A DNA stretch of 64,000 bases, taken from contig NHBR02000147.1 in NCBI GenBank assembly GCA_002167435.2, positions 1 through 64,000 of the forward strand. Reading direction: 5' to 3'. Shown piece by piece: positions 8,835 through 17,749 of the stretch. The notes beneath the pieces were generated by a model that saw only the letters and a program-made list of their open reading frames with translations, made no database searches and was not told the DNA's origin. Numbering within the stretch: position 1 is the first letter of the stretch; each line of letters starts with the position of its first letter. Source of the DNA: Allomuricauda sp. TMED12 (lineage in GTDB: Bacteria; Bacteroidota; Bacteroidia; Flavobacteriales; Flavobacteriaceae). The position numbers and the translations under genes are program-made.

Positions 8835-11800
8835 TTGACCAAAACCATAATTCCCAAATTATTTGAACAGTCTCCCCCTCTAGGGAAACTGAGGGAGATT
8901 ATTGCCCAATCTCTCGACTCTGCTCAAGGTGACAATCAAAAAATCAATTTAAAAGGGCTTGTTGGCTCCTCACTTTCCTTTGTTGTTTCCGAAGCATTTA
9001 AGTCGACAGAATCACCGTTTTTATTGATTTTGAACGATAAGGAAGAAGCAGCATACCATTTGAATGATTTGGAACAGCTCATCGGTGAAAAGGATGTTCT
9101 CTTTTATCCAGGGAGTTACCGAAGACCTTATCAAATTGAGGAAACGGACAATGCCAATGTACTGCTACGTGCCGAGGTGTTGAACCGCATAAATTCAAGA
9201 AAAAAACCTGCAGTGATTGTCACCTACCCCGATGCTCTTTTTGAGAAAGTGGTGACCCGAAAGGAACTGGACAGGAACACTCAAAAAATAAAATTGGGCG
9301 ATGAAATCTCGTTGGATTTTTTAAACGAAGTGCTTTTTGAATATCAGTTCAAGCGTGTGGATTTTGTAACCGAACCTGGGGAATTTTCCGTTCGCGGAGG
9401 TATTGTGGATGTGTTCTCTTTCTCTCACGATGAACCATACAGAATCGAGTTCTTCGGTGATGAAGTGGACAGCATCCGGACTTTTGATGTGGAAACTCAG
9501 CTTTCTACGGACAAGGTGAAAAAAATCACCATTATTCCCAATGTCGAGAACAAGTTCACAGAGGAAGTACGGGAAAGCTTCCTAAAATATATTTCACCCA
9601 AAACGGTGGTCTTTGCAAAGAATCCAGCTTTGATCTATGACCGCATCGATTCATTTTTTGAGAAAGCGGAAGAGAGCTTTGCCAAATTGAGCGAAGAAAT
9701 CAAACACGCGAAGCCCAAAGAACTGTTTTTGGATTCAGCTTTGTTAAAAGAGCAGCTGCAGGATTACTTATTCGTTGAAATTGGGGCTTCGACTCCGCTC
9801 AGCCACCAAAATTTAGACAATATGGTCACTGAGCGAAGTCGAAGTGACATTATCCAATTCAACACCAAACCCCAACCCTCTTTCAATAAAAAGTTTGACC
9901 TGCTCATTGAAAACCTCAATGATAATCGGGATGCGGGTTACAGCAACTATATTTTCTGCTCCACCGAGCAACAGGCCAAGCGTTTTCACGATATTTTTGA
10001 TGAAGTTGACCAAACGGTACATTACCAGACCATTATTTTTCCATTGTACCAAGGTTTTGTGGACCTGGATTTGAAAATTGCCTGCTATACCGACCATCAA
10101 ATCTTTGAGCGCTACCACAAGTTCCATTTAAAGAATGGCTATGCCAAAAAACAGGCCATCACCCTAAAGGAACTAAACAAACTGGAGATTGGGGATTACG
10201 TTACCCATATTGACCACGGTATCGGAAAGTTTGGCGGGTTGCAAAAAATTGATGTGGAGGGTAAAAAACAGGAGGCCATCAAACTGATTTATGGTGACCG
10301 GGACATTTTGTATGTTAGCATCCATTCGTTGCACAAAATATCCAAATACAACGGTAAGGACGGGGCCCCTCCAAAAATCTTCAAACTAGGTTCCGCTGCT
10401 TGGAAAAAACTGAAGCAAAAAACCAAAGCAAGGGTCAAAAAAATTGCCTTCGACCTTATTAAAGTATACGCCAAACGTAGATTGGAAAAAGGATTCCAAT
10501 GTGCACCCGATAGTTATCTACAGAACGAATTGGAAGCTTCTTTCCTTTACGAGGACACCCCGGACCAAGAAAAGAGTACCCAAGATGTAAAAAAGGACAT
10601 GGAAAGCGAGAGACCCATGGACAGACTTGTCTGTGGTGACGTAGGGTTCGGAAAAACTGAAGTTGCCATTCGTGCAGCATTCAAGGCTGTGGACAACGGC
10701 AAACAGGTTGCTGTTTTGGTCCCGACCACCATTTTGGCCTTTCAGCACAACAGAACCTTTAAGGAGCGATTAAAGGAGATGCCCGTTACGGTGGACTACC
10801 TCAACCGCTTTAGAACAGCTAAAGAAAAAAGAGAAACCCTCGAGAAATTAGAAAGCGGAAAAGTTGACATTATTATAGGAACGCACCAATTGGTCAACAA
10901 AAATGTGAAATTTAAGGATTTGGGCTTGCTCATTGTGGATGAGGAGCAAAAATTCGGGGTTTCGGTGAAGGAAAAACTACGTGCAATCAAAGAAAATGTG
11001 GATGTGCTTACGCTTACCGCTACACCGATTCCGAGAACCCTGCAATTTAGTTTGATGGCAGCTCGTGATCTTTCCGTGATCAATACGCCACCACCCAACC
11101 GCTACCCCATCGAAAGTCATGTAATTCGATTGAACGAAGAAATTATCCGTGATGCAATCTCCTACGAAATCCAACGGGGCGGACAGGTGTTCTTTATCCA
11201 TAACCGAATTGAAAACATTAAGGAGGTTGCAGGGATGCTCCAGCGTTTGGTACCCGATGCTAAAATAGGTATTGGCCACGGACAAATGGAGGGCAAAAAA
11301 CTGGAACAACTCATGCTTTCCTTCATGAACGGTGAGTTTGATGTATTGGTTTCCACTACCATTATTGAAAGTGGCTTGGATGTGACCAATGCCAATACCA
11401 TTTTTATACATAATGCCAACAATTTTGGTTTGAGCGACCTTCACCAAATGCGTGGACGCGTAGGTCGAAGCAACAAAAAGGCGTTCTGCTATTTCATTAC
11501 ACCGCCTTATGAAGTGATGACCACCGAAGCCCGTAAACGTATCGAAGCCCTTGAACAATTTACAGAGTTGGGCAGTGGTTTCAACATTGCGATGAAGGAT
11601 TTGGAAATTCGTGGAGCAGGGGATTTATTGGGAGGCGAACAAAGTGGATTTATTAATGAGATTGGATTTGAGACCTATCAAAAAATATTATCCGAAGCCA
11701 TTGAGGAACTTAAAGAAAATGAGTTCAAGGAACTATATGATGAAGTAGAGAACGACAAGGAAAAAGTGTATGTAAAAGAGATGCAGCTCGACACGGATTT

Positions 11801-12257
11801 TGAACTGCTCTTCCCCGATGATTACATCAACAACATTACCGAACGCTTAAACTTGTACACTCAACTGAACGATGTGAAGGACGAGGAAGGTCTCCAAAAA
11901 TTTGAAGCGCAATTGGTGGACCGTTTTGGAGAGTTACCAGAACCCGCAGTGGATTTGATGAATTCCGTCCGTGTTAAATGGATTGCTACTCATCTTGGCT
12001 TGGAAAAGGTGATTATGAAGCAAGGTAAGTTTATTGGTTACTTTATCGCCGACCAGCAATCCAGTTTTTACCAAAGTGCCGTGTTTACCCAAATACTGCA
12101 ATACGCACAGACGCATCCGCAACTGGTAAAACTCAAAGAAAAACAAACCCGAAACGGACTCCGGTTGTTGTTGGTGTTTGATAAGGTCACCACCGTGGAT
12201 AAGGCGCTAAAGGTTTTGGAGCCTTTTACTCCTCAAAAAGAAAATGTTTCTACATAG
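8835..12257 (+). CDS. mfd: Transcription-repair coupling factor Mfd
   Basis: 1140 residues. Removes stalled RNA polymerase at lesions and recruits UvrA. The order is: UvrB-homology region (to about 350), RNA-polymerase-interacting CarD-like domain (LEIGDYVTHIDHGIGKFG), RecG-type translocase with Walker A GDVGFGKTE, VDEEQKFG, TATPIPRTL and GRVGRS, and the C-terminal TRCF domain. The start is TTG, with no in-frame ATG upstream and a -7 box just before. Two segments look repeat-derived: SLDSAQGD near residues 26-33, and about 19 residues ending in TERSRS near 318-337. The DNA under both matches the dispersed palindromes outside the gene. The frame remains open, so the protein is probably functional. 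Confidence 0.95.
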   Translation: MTKTIIPKLFEQSPPLGKLREIIAQSLDSAQGDNQKINLKGLVGSSLSFVVSEAFKSTESPFLLILNDKEEAAYHLNDLEQLIGEKDVLFYPGSYRRPYQIEETDNANVLLRAEVLNRINSRKKPAVIVTYPDALFEKVVTRKELDRNTQKIKLGDEISLDFLNEVLFEYQFKRVDFVTEPGEFSVRGGIVDVFSFSHDEPYRIEFFGDEVDSIRTFDVETQLSTDKVKKITIIPNVENKFTEEVRESFLKYISPKTVVFAKNPALIYDRIDSFFEKAEESFAKLSEEIKHAKPKELFLDSALLKEQLQDYLFVEIGASTPLSHQNLDNMVTERSRSDIIQFNTKPQPSFNKKFDLLIENLNDNRDAGYSNYIFCSTEQQAKRFHDIFDEVDQTVHYQTIIFPLYQGFVDLDLKIACYTDHQIFERYHKFHLKNGYAKKQAITLKELNKLEIGDYVTHIDHGIGKFGGLQKIDVEGKKQEAIKLIYGDRDILYVSIHSLHKISKYNGKDGAPPKIFKLGSAAWKKLKQKTKARVKKIAFDLIKVYAKRRLEKGFQCAPDSYLQNELEASFLYEDTPDQEKSTQDVKKDMESERPMDRLVCGDVGFGKTEVAIRAAFKAVDNGKQVAVLVPTTILAFQHNRTFKERLKEMPVTVDYLNRFRTAKEKRETLEKLESGKVDIIIGTHQLVNKNVKFKDLGLLIVDEEQKFGVSVKEKLRAIKENVDVLTLTATPIPRTLQFSLMAARDLSVINTPPPNRYPIESHVIRLNEEIIRDAISYEIQRGGQVFFIHNRIENIKEVAGMLQRLVPDAKIGIGHGQMEGKKLEQLMLSFMNGEFDVLVSTTIIESGLDVTNANTIFIHNANNFGLSDLHQMRGRVGRSNKKAFCYFITPPYEVMTTEARKRIEALEQFTELGSGFNIAMKDLEIRGAGDLLGGEQSGFINEIGFETYQKILSEAIEELKENEFKELYDEVENDKEKVYVKEMQLDTDFELLFPDDYINNITERLNLYTQLNDVKDEEGLQKFEAQLVDRFGELPEPAVDLMNSVRVKWIATHLGLEKVIMKQGKFIGYFIADQQSSFYQSAVFTQILQYAQTHPQLVKLKEKQTRNGLRLLLVFDKVTTVDKALKVLEPFTPQKENVST
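8913..8934 (+). repeat. Repeat fragment translated inside the Mfd N-terminus
   Basis: CTCGACTCTGCTCAAGGTGA plus CA resembles the right arm of the intergenic copy near 23285-23306 (CTCGACTGCGCTCGAAGTGA). It encodes SLDSAQGD, which sits in a variable stretch before the conserved NLKGLVGSSLSF motif. Confidence 0.5.
9787..9844 (+). repeat. Palindromic repeat element translated inside Mfd
   Basis: The left arm CTTCGACTCCGCTCAG and the right arm CTGAGCGAAGTCGAAG form an inverted repeat of about 21 bp with 3 mismatches around an AT-rich centre. Translation gives a segment ending in TERSRS. The element preserves the reading frame and falls in the UvrB-homology part of Mfd. Confidence 0.7.
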
Positions 12258-12261
12258 AATT

Positions 12262-12320
12262 CGTCATCCTGAGCTAGTTTCTGCATCTCAATTTGTATGG
12301 TGTTGATCCGTTTCGAGCAC
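12262..12320. repeat. Degenerate dispersed repeat downstream of mfd
   Basis: GTCATCCTGAGCTAGTTTCTGCATCTC and GATCCGTTTCGAGCACGGA share the style of the repeat modules at 7825-8003, but are more diverged. No coding potential is seen. Confidence 0.5.
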
Positions 12321-12329
12321 GGAGTAACA

Positions 12330-12413
12330 TTACAAAGCCTCATATACCTGTTTTACAAACTCCCCAATTTTTGAAGGTTCCAGCCAGCGCGTTACAATGA
12401 CCAGTCCACTTTT
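12330..12413 (-). pseudogene. Remnant of a second serine hydrolase copy (3' end only)
   Basis: This stretch aligns base for base with 13079-13162, the 3' end of the serine hydrolase gene, with only a handful of differences over about 84 nt. Translated on the minus strand it reads SGLVIVTRWLEPSKIGEF and then KQVYEAL with a TAA at the equivalent place. The changes are mostly silent or conservative (for example TTG to CTG for Leu). Similarity fades beyond 12413, and no rest of the gene exists upstream, so this is a broken duplicate. The remaining intergenic sequence to 12581 holds nothing recognisable. Confidence 0.8.
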
Positions 12414-12581
12414 GTTTGATACAGCAGTATTGTCAATCATCTTATAACCAATCAACCAAAACCCTAACTATCAGATAATTCCCTTAAAATATAAGGGTAA
12501 TTCTTATTTTTTGCGAAAAAATTAAATGCAGTTTTAACCAATCTCCCTATTTTAGTAAACCTAAACAACTAATTCATAATT

Positions 12582-13007
12582 ATGAAAAGAGCAGGTATTA
12601 TTATGACCATTTTATTCCTTAGTTTACAATTTTCAAGTTGCGGTGTAATGTTCGGCGGTAGCAGATACAATGGAACATTTGTAGCAAATGGAAGGCCCAA
12701 TGCTGATATTTATATCAATGGGGAAAAATCAGGTCAAGGTGAGGTTACTAAAATATTAAAACGTAATAGGCCTGTAAAGGTAGAAATCAAGGAGGATGGC
12801 TGCGAACCAGTTACAAAAAACTTTGAAAATGCTTTTAGAACCGGAAACTTTATTTTAAGCGTCTTAACTTGGGGGATTTTAGGAATAGGTATTGATTTAG
12901 GTACAGGTGCATCTTATAAACCTGATCATAGAAACGACCCTTCTATCACAAAGTTAAATGACAAAAATTTCAGGTTTTCAATAGACTCAAACTGCGAAGA
13001 GCAATAA
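12582..13007 (+). CDS. Small lipoprotein with PEGA-like domain
   Basis: 141 residues. A signal peptide ends in a lipobox (LQFSSC, Cys at about 20), so it is a predicted lipoprotein. The segment GRPNADIYINGEKSGQGEVTKILKRN resembles a PEGA-type surface domain: a short beta unit around a modified carbohydrate or peptide. Later the chain has a hydrophobic stretch FILSVLTWGILGIGIDLGTG that could be a membrane or buried helix. Function unknown. It sits between the broken and the intact serine hydrolase copies and is followed by a strong hairpin. Confidence 0.75.
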   Translation: MKRAGIIMTILFLSLQFSSCGVMFGGSRYNGTFVANGRPNADIYINGEKSGQGEVTKILKRNRPVKVEIKEDGCEPVTKNFENAFRTGNFILSVLTWGILGIGIDLGTGASYKPDHRNDPSITKLNDKNFRFSIDSNCEEQ

Positions 13008-13012
13008 AATTG

Positions 13013-13036
13013 AAGCGGGCCAACTTTGGCCCGCTT
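13013..13036. terminator. Bidirectional hairpin terminator
   Basis: A perfect 10-bp stem AAGCGGGCCA/TGGCCCGCTT with a 4-nt loop (ACTT), between the convergent lipoprotein and serine hydrolase genes. AT-rich flanks on both sides suit termination in either direction. Confidence 0.75.
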
Positions 13037-13078
13037 AACTTTGTCTCAAATTACAAAATTTGACAATATCAACTTTTA

Positions 13079-14236
13079 TTAGAAAGCATCATACACCTGT
13101 TTTACAAACTCCCCAATTTTTGAAGGTTCCAACCAGCGCGTTACAATGACCAGTCCACTTTTTTGGTCAACCACAATAAAATTACCTCCAAAACCAGCAG
13201 CATAAAACACATGTTCAGGGACACCATCCCAGTGGCGCCCTCCTTGTTGGTTCAACCACCACATGTACCCATAATTTACATTAGGTACCGAAGGTGTAGT
13301 TGCCTTTTTAATCCAATCTTCACTGATAATTTGTTGGTCTTTCCATTTGCCATTGTTCAAAAACAGAGTTCCAAAACGGGCCATATCCTCGGTGGAAATA
13401 AAAAGTCCTGCACCTGAATGTCCACCACCGGTCACGGATTTCATCTTCATTCCATCGATTACGGTCCAAGCGTTTTCGTAGCCGAACCAACGCCAAGTCG
13501 TGGTGGCTCCAATTTTGTCCATTACCTCTTCTTTTAAAACCATTGGAACGGGTTTTCTCCAAACATGGGTCAAGGAATAAGCTAGTACGTTTACACGAAC
13601 GTCGTTGTACTCCATCACGGTACCAGGTTCGTTGAGTTCGCGGAACTTCCAATCGTCCAGACCACCTTCACTTGGTGGGCGGTCTGCCCAATCCTTGCCG
13701 CCCCACAATTCTCCTGACCAATCGGAGTTCTGCTGCAATAAATGCTCCCAGGTTATTTTGGAATTATGCGCACCATCAAAAGTACCGTCCCAAATATAAT
13801 CGCCAACCCTATCTTTGGTATCCTTGATCAGCCCTTGGTCCTCAGCAAGTCCGGCAACCGTCGACAAAAAACTCTTAGTCACACTGAATGTCATATCCAC
13901 CCGTTTGGTATCTCCCCATGAAGCCAGAACATATCCGTTTTTCATGATCATACCGGCAGGACCTCCGCGTTTTTTGGTTGGGCCTAAAATCTCATGGAAA
14001 GGTTCACGCTTAAAACCTTCCAAAATAGCTTGACGGATATCACGGGAACCGGAATACTCATTGGCATTGGCATATTCCACCGCTTTGTCCAAAGCTGCTT
14101 CATCAAATTTAAATTGATTTTTTGCCGCAGTTTTCCAAGTTTCGTATCGTTCTGGAAAATTGAGTTCTTGCGCCTTGGTTTGAAAAGTTGTGGCAAAAGC
14201 AATAATGAGTGCTGCTGTAAAAAGAAGATTTTTCAT
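13079..14236 (-). CDS. Serine hydrolase (class C beta-lactamase/6-aminohexanoate-dimer hydrolase type), secreted
   Basis: 385 residues. The signal peptide is MKNLLFTAALIIAFATTFQTKAQ-like, ending near residue 20-23. The nucleophile motif SxxK is seen as SVTK in MTFSVTKSFLST, the second motif as YND in VMEYNDVRVNV, and a SGAGLF stretch follows. These are marks of the penicillin-binding-protein-like hydrolase fold, substrate unknown. An open frame continues upstream to 14581 but runs through a repeat and the 3' end of the next gene, so the start at 14236 before the signal peptide is chosen. A partial second copy lies at 12330-12413. Confidence 0.88.
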   Translation of the reverse strand: MKNLLFTAALIIAFATTFQTKAQELNFPERYETWKTAAKNQFKFDEAALDKAVEYANANEYSGSRDIRQAILEGFKREPFHEILGPTKKRGGPAGMIMKNGYVLASWGDTKRVDMTFSVTKSFLSTVAGLAEDQGLIKDTKDRVGDYIWDGTFDGAHNSKITWEHLLQQNSDWSGELWGGKDWADRPPSEGGLDDWKFRELNEPGTVMEYNDVRVNVLAYSLTHVWRKPVPMVLKEEVMDKIGATTTWRWFGYENAWTVIDGMKMKSVTGGGHSGAGLFISTEDMARFGTLFLNNGKWKDQQIISEDWIKKATTPSVPNVNYGYMWWLNQQGGRHWDGVPEHVFYAAGFGGNFIVVDQKSGLVIVTRWLEPSKIGEFVKQVYDAF

Positions 14237-14320
14237 CTTTCGGAGGTTTGGTTTGGGCAAGAAAGGTACTAATTGTTGATGGATTTTGATAGAGCAAAGG
14301 ATTGTTAAATAGATTGAAAT

Positions 14321-14443
14321 CGTTATGCTGAACTCGTTTCGGCATCCCATCATTAAATAGGGATTCTTCGCTTCCCTTAGACTTCGCTCAGGCAACTGGT
14401 CGGAATGACAAATTAGATTTCTCACCTTCGTTCGAAATGACAA
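14321..14443. repeat. Dispersed palindromic repeat copy
   Basis: Contains CGTTATGCTGAACTCGTTTC followed by GGCATCCCATCATT, then GACTTCGCTCAGGCAACTGG, CGGAATGACA, and TTCGTTCGAAATGACA. These modules match those at 7825-8003 and 8668-8767. It occupies the gap between the serine hydrolase and the DUF3352 gene. Confidence 0.7.
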
Positions 14444-14450
14444 GTAAAGG

Positions 14451-16433
14451 CTAAAACCTCTTTTTATGGACTTGGTCTCCTTCTTTATTATAGTAACGCC
14501 AAGTGCCAGCCTGCTCATCATTTCGGAAGCGACCACGGATTTTTCGGGTACCATCGGGGTAGAATTCTTCGTAGCGCCCATGCTTTAATCCATCTTTGAT
14601 ATCTACTTCGAACCAAATGTTTCCATTAGCATATTTTTTACTGAAGGAATCAGCATTTAAATCTGTTGGGTAGATGGGTCTCAGGTTAAAAACTGCATCC
14701 GTTATTTGTGCGGCAGCTGAATTTTGGGTCTTCGGTGTCGATTTAGGGATGTCCTTCGGAACATTTATAGCTTTCTTTACTTCTTCCACATCTTGATAGT
14801 TCAGCACCAATCGACTTTCAAACAGGTCATCCTCCGGAGATAATTGCAAGCCTACTTGCGGAAAGCAGATAATAAAATCTTTGTTCTTCCTCATTCTTTG
14901 TTTGGTGGGAGCATCGGCCAAAGCATACATATTGTCATACAACAAAGGCACATTACTGTAGACGAATACGGTGGATTCTGAATCGAACTTTTGTTCGAAA
15001 TCTCTGAAGGTTTCAGAAGTTCCCAACGTTTCCTCCTCTACTACTTTGTCAATTATACCCTTTAGGGTATTGGGGTTATCGCTAAAAATGACATAGTCAT
15101 CAATTTGAGTAAAGTAGGGTTTATCAAACTCATCGAACCTGCCGCCCAACAACATTTTAAAGAACCCTTTAATGGACAAGAAATTGATTTCATAATCCTT
15201 GTAGTTGACAGCTTTGAACTTTACGGGCGTTTTCTTGCGAATCTGTTCCACCACAAAATCCAGATTGGTCTTGGCATCTTCTGCATCGTTTGTTTTGAGC
15301 ACGAGAGCTACATCATTTTTTCCTTTGGAAATGTGGGATTGAATTTGAAGTACGGCAATTTCGTCGCCAATCCAGCTTACAAAATTCTCTTTCACATCAA
15401 TCTTAAGGAACTTCTCGACCTTGGCTATTCCTTTTTGATAACTCTCGAATTGCTCTGGATCGTTTTGCTGGACCATTTCGAAGTTCTTGTAGAATTCAGC
15501 AAAGCTATCAAACCCATAACTGATATAAAGTGCCGTACTATTTGGTGCAATTTCAGGAATGGAGCGCTCCGACGTACCCGATTTTTGAAGCGCCTCCAAA
15601 TAATATTCGTTAACGGCGCTAATGTTGGTATACCCATTGGCGGTGAGCATGCTGTTTTCGTCCAAATCAAAATAAAAACCTGAGAACAAAAAGTTTTCAC
15701 TCACCCGTTTTACCCAGTCAGAAGGCCTGTCCGAGTATTGCTTTATGTAATCATCAAAATAGTGGTATTGCACGTACATTCTAAACAAATCTTCGTGCCC
15801 CACCTTTTGGTTGATCTCCAAAAAATTGAGATTGCGACCCAGTACGGGTTCATTATATTGATCTATGGAAGCTTCTACCAAAGTATGGGTGTAAGATGCC
15901 ACCAACTGGTTTTTTATAAAGGCCAAATACATTGTTTCCTTGCTTTCCCTGTCGTGTACCTCTAAAATTTCGTGTTCGTGATAGCTTCGTTTGCTCAGCA
16001 CGTAACCATCATCCAATAGTGTATTCAAATAAGTTTTGAGCAATTGCAGTTTGGCAATACGTTTAAGATCCAACACATAAAAAATCCCATAATCTTTGGG
16101 AGAAATCATATGAATAGAAATAAAAAGGGAGCGGTTGTCAAAAAATTCGAACAACTTATGGTTGTCATTGAAAACCGTGTCTACCCTTTGGATATTTTCA
16201 GTGAGTTCCGAAAAGTAATCGTTCTTTTTGAGATGATGCCAACCTTCACTTTGGCTGACTTTTTCCCAACTTTCCACAGGCTGTTCGGATTCAATAATGA
16301 AAACGGCGTCTTTAGGAATTAGGTAAATAGACTGTAAATTGGTCTTGGGCGATAGAATAAAAATATAGGCCAAATAGCACAAGTACAGTACAAATAGGGC
16401 CAAAAAACCGTAAAAAATCCTTTTTTTGGTCAT
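14451..16433 (-). CDS. DUF3352 domain protein with C-terminal MORN-like repeats
   Basis: 660 residues. One N-terminal transmembrane anchor (FYGFLALFVLYLCYLAYIF) is followed by a large extracytoplasmic region of the DUF3352 type, with motifs such as FVSWIGDEIAVLQ and YVIFSDNPNTLKGIID. The C-terminal 60 residues hold MORN-type units (DGLKHGRYEEFYPDGTRKI, GRFRNDEQAGTWRYYN). The function is unknown; anchoring and the repeats suggest a periplasmic scaffold. Upstream, on the same strand, is the ACT-like protein gene 73 nt away. Confidence 0.8.
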   Translation of the reverse strand: MTKKRIFYGFLALFVLYLCYLAYIFILSPKTNLQSIYLIPKDAVFIIESEQPVESWEKVSQSEGWHHLKKNDYFSELTENIQRVDTVFNDNHKLFEFFDNRSLFISIHMISPKDYGIFYVLDLKRIAKLQLLKTYLNTLLDDGYVLSKRSYHEHEILEVHDRESKETMYLAFIKNQLVASYTHTLVEASIDQYNEPVLGRNLNFLEINQKVGHEDLFRMYVQYHYFDDYIKQYSDRPSDWVKRVSENFLFSGFYFDLDENSMLTANGYTNISAVNEYYLEALQKSGTSERSIPEIAPNSTALYISYGFDSFAEFYKNFEMVQQNDPEQFESYQKGIAKVEKFLKIDVKENFVSWIGDEIAVLQIQSHISKGKNDVALVLKTNDAEDAKTNLDFVVEQIRKKTPVKFKAVNYKDYEINFLSIKGFFKMLLGGRFDEFDKPYFTQIDDYVIFSDNPNTLKGIIDKVVEEETLGTSETFRDFEQKFDSESTVFVYSNVPLLYDNMYALADAPTKQRMRKNKDFIICFPQVGLQLSPEDDLFESRLVLNYQDVEEVKKAINVPKDIPKSTPKTQNSAAAQITDAVFNLRPIYPTDLNADSFSKKYANGNIWFEVDIKDGLKHGRYEEFYPDGTRKIRGRFRNDEQAGTWRYYNKEGDQVHKKRF

Positions 16434-16506
16434 TTTTCCAAAAAGTGTCTTTTTCTAGAACGAATAAGATTTCGTTTTAGTTTAGAACAACAAAAGGAAT
16501 CTTTGA

Positions 16507-17166
16507 TTACAGCGATTTTAAATCTTTGATGGTCTTGAAAGCAACATCCACTTGCTCATCGTTCACCAAAATGGTAAACTCATTGGTTGTAGAGATTACC
16601 TCATAGAGCACAATGCCCTCCCAGGCCAATCGCTGAAAGATAAAATAATAAATTCCAGGAACCGAAACGTTCTCTGCTGGTAATTTTACGGTAATGGAAG
16701 AGAGTCCCTCGGCTTTTTGGGTGCAACGTTCCAGTTTAAAGTATTTTTCCACAACACCGTCCATCACATTACTGATTACAATATTGATTTCGTTGACACC
16801 ACGTGAAGAGGTATAAAAAACATCCTGATTGGCATTAACCTCCTCCAACAGCCGAGCCTGTTGTTGCAAAATGGTATCCGAAGCTAAAAAGGTGTAATCC
16901 GTCAGGTTGGAACGCACAGTGATTTCGCCAATATTTTTGAGCACTTTTACAATTTTGTGAGTGGCTCTAAACTCCAAATCGTCCGAAAGACGCTTAAGTG
17001 CCATCACGATGGCACCATCTTTAACATCTTTACCCAATTCCTCAGCGATTTCAGGTTTTATCTGTCTAGACAAGGAAGTCAAATTGATAATCCCTTGTGC
17101 CAAAGCCGTTTGTAAAAAAGGCTTTTTCTTAATGTAATGCTCGACAACAGCGGATATTGTTTTCAT
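16507..17166 (-). CDS. ACT-like regulatory protein (often mislabelled aspartate kinase)
   Basis: 219 residues. No kinase domain is visible. The first 70 residues are a helical region (VVEHYIKKKPFLQTALAQGIIN, TSLSRQIKPEIAEEL) that looks like a small nucleic-acid-binding or dimerisation module. The second half, with VNEINIVISNVMDGVVEKYF and the VPGIYYFIFQRLAWEGIVLYEV segment, has the pattern of tandem ACT domains. The close flavobacterial family is, as I recall, commonly annotated as aspartate kinase on the strength of the ACT part only. A ligand sensor is a reasonable guess. It lies 53 nt after yraN on the same strand. Confidence 0.6.
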   Translation of the reverse strand: MKTISAVVEHYIKKKPFLQTALAQGIINLTSLSRQIKPEIAEELGKDVKDGAIVMALKRLSDDLEFRATHKIVKVLKNIGEITVRSNLTDYTFLASDTILQQQARLLEEVNANQDVFYTSSRGVNEINIVISNVMDGVVEKYFKLERCTQKAEGLSSITVKLPAENVSVPGIYYFIFQRLAWEGIVLYEVISTTNEFTILVNDEQVDVAFKTIKDLKSL

Positions 17167-17219
17167 TTATTGATTGGTTTTGAACAAAAATAACATATTG
17201 TTACAAAACAAACAAATGG

Positions 17220-17579
17220 TTAAAAATGGTAGAATGCGTTTTCAAAGTGTGTAATTTCAAAATTATCTCCATTTTTCACCACGGTAATCACATCAAATCT
17301 AACCTCCAAATCTCTATTAAATTCCTCTACATAATGGTTAGCTGCCATGGTCAAAAGTTTAACTTTCTTTGATGTGATGACATCTGAAATATCTTCCAAA
17401 AACCCAGTATTTCTTGACTTTACCTCAACTATCGCCAAAATACCATTCTTCTCTGCAATGATATCCACTTCGGCATTGAGGTAGCGATAGTTACATACTT
17501 TTATTTGATAGCCTGAAACTTTCAAAAAATCGACTGCTTTTTGTTCACCTAGTTTTCCGAATGTGTTATGATCCCCCAT
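17220..17579 (-). CDS. YraN family putative endonuclease (UPF0102)
   Basis: 119 residues, the usual length. The nuclease-fold pattern is intact: GKLGEQKAVDFL helix, NYRYLNAEVDIIAEKNG with the metal-binding Asp, then IVEVKSRNTG (E-x-K). The family resembles Holliday-junction resolvases, but its substrate is not established. Cytosolic. Upstream 170 nt to the divergent DUF1800 gene hold only AT-rich promoter-like sequence. Confidence 0.88.
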   Translation of the reverse strand: MGDHNTFGKLGEQKAVDFLKVSGYQIKVCNYRYLNAEVDIIAEKNGILAIVEVKSRNTGFLEDISDVITSKKVKLLTMAANHYVEEFNRDLEVRFDVITVVKNGDNFEITHFENAFYHF

Positions 17580-17749
17580 ATTATTTGTAAAAATCTAAAA
17601 AAAACATGCATTTCATCGAAAAATTTGGTTGTTCATGGACTTTAGACCGTTTAGAGTGTAATTTGTTGGCTCAATTGAACCACACCCAATACTAGCATAA
17701 ACATATAGTTGCCCCAAAACTATGTACTTAATTAACGCCAGACATTGCT

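Noticed and set aside
14237-14581. N-terminal extension of the serine hydrolase frame by 115 codons
   Set aside because: The extension passes through a dispersed repeat and overlaps the end of the DUF3352 gene; the signal peptide begins at 14236.
15105-15683. 192-codon open frame on the plus strand
   Set aside because: Antisense to the DUF3352 gene, no protein features.
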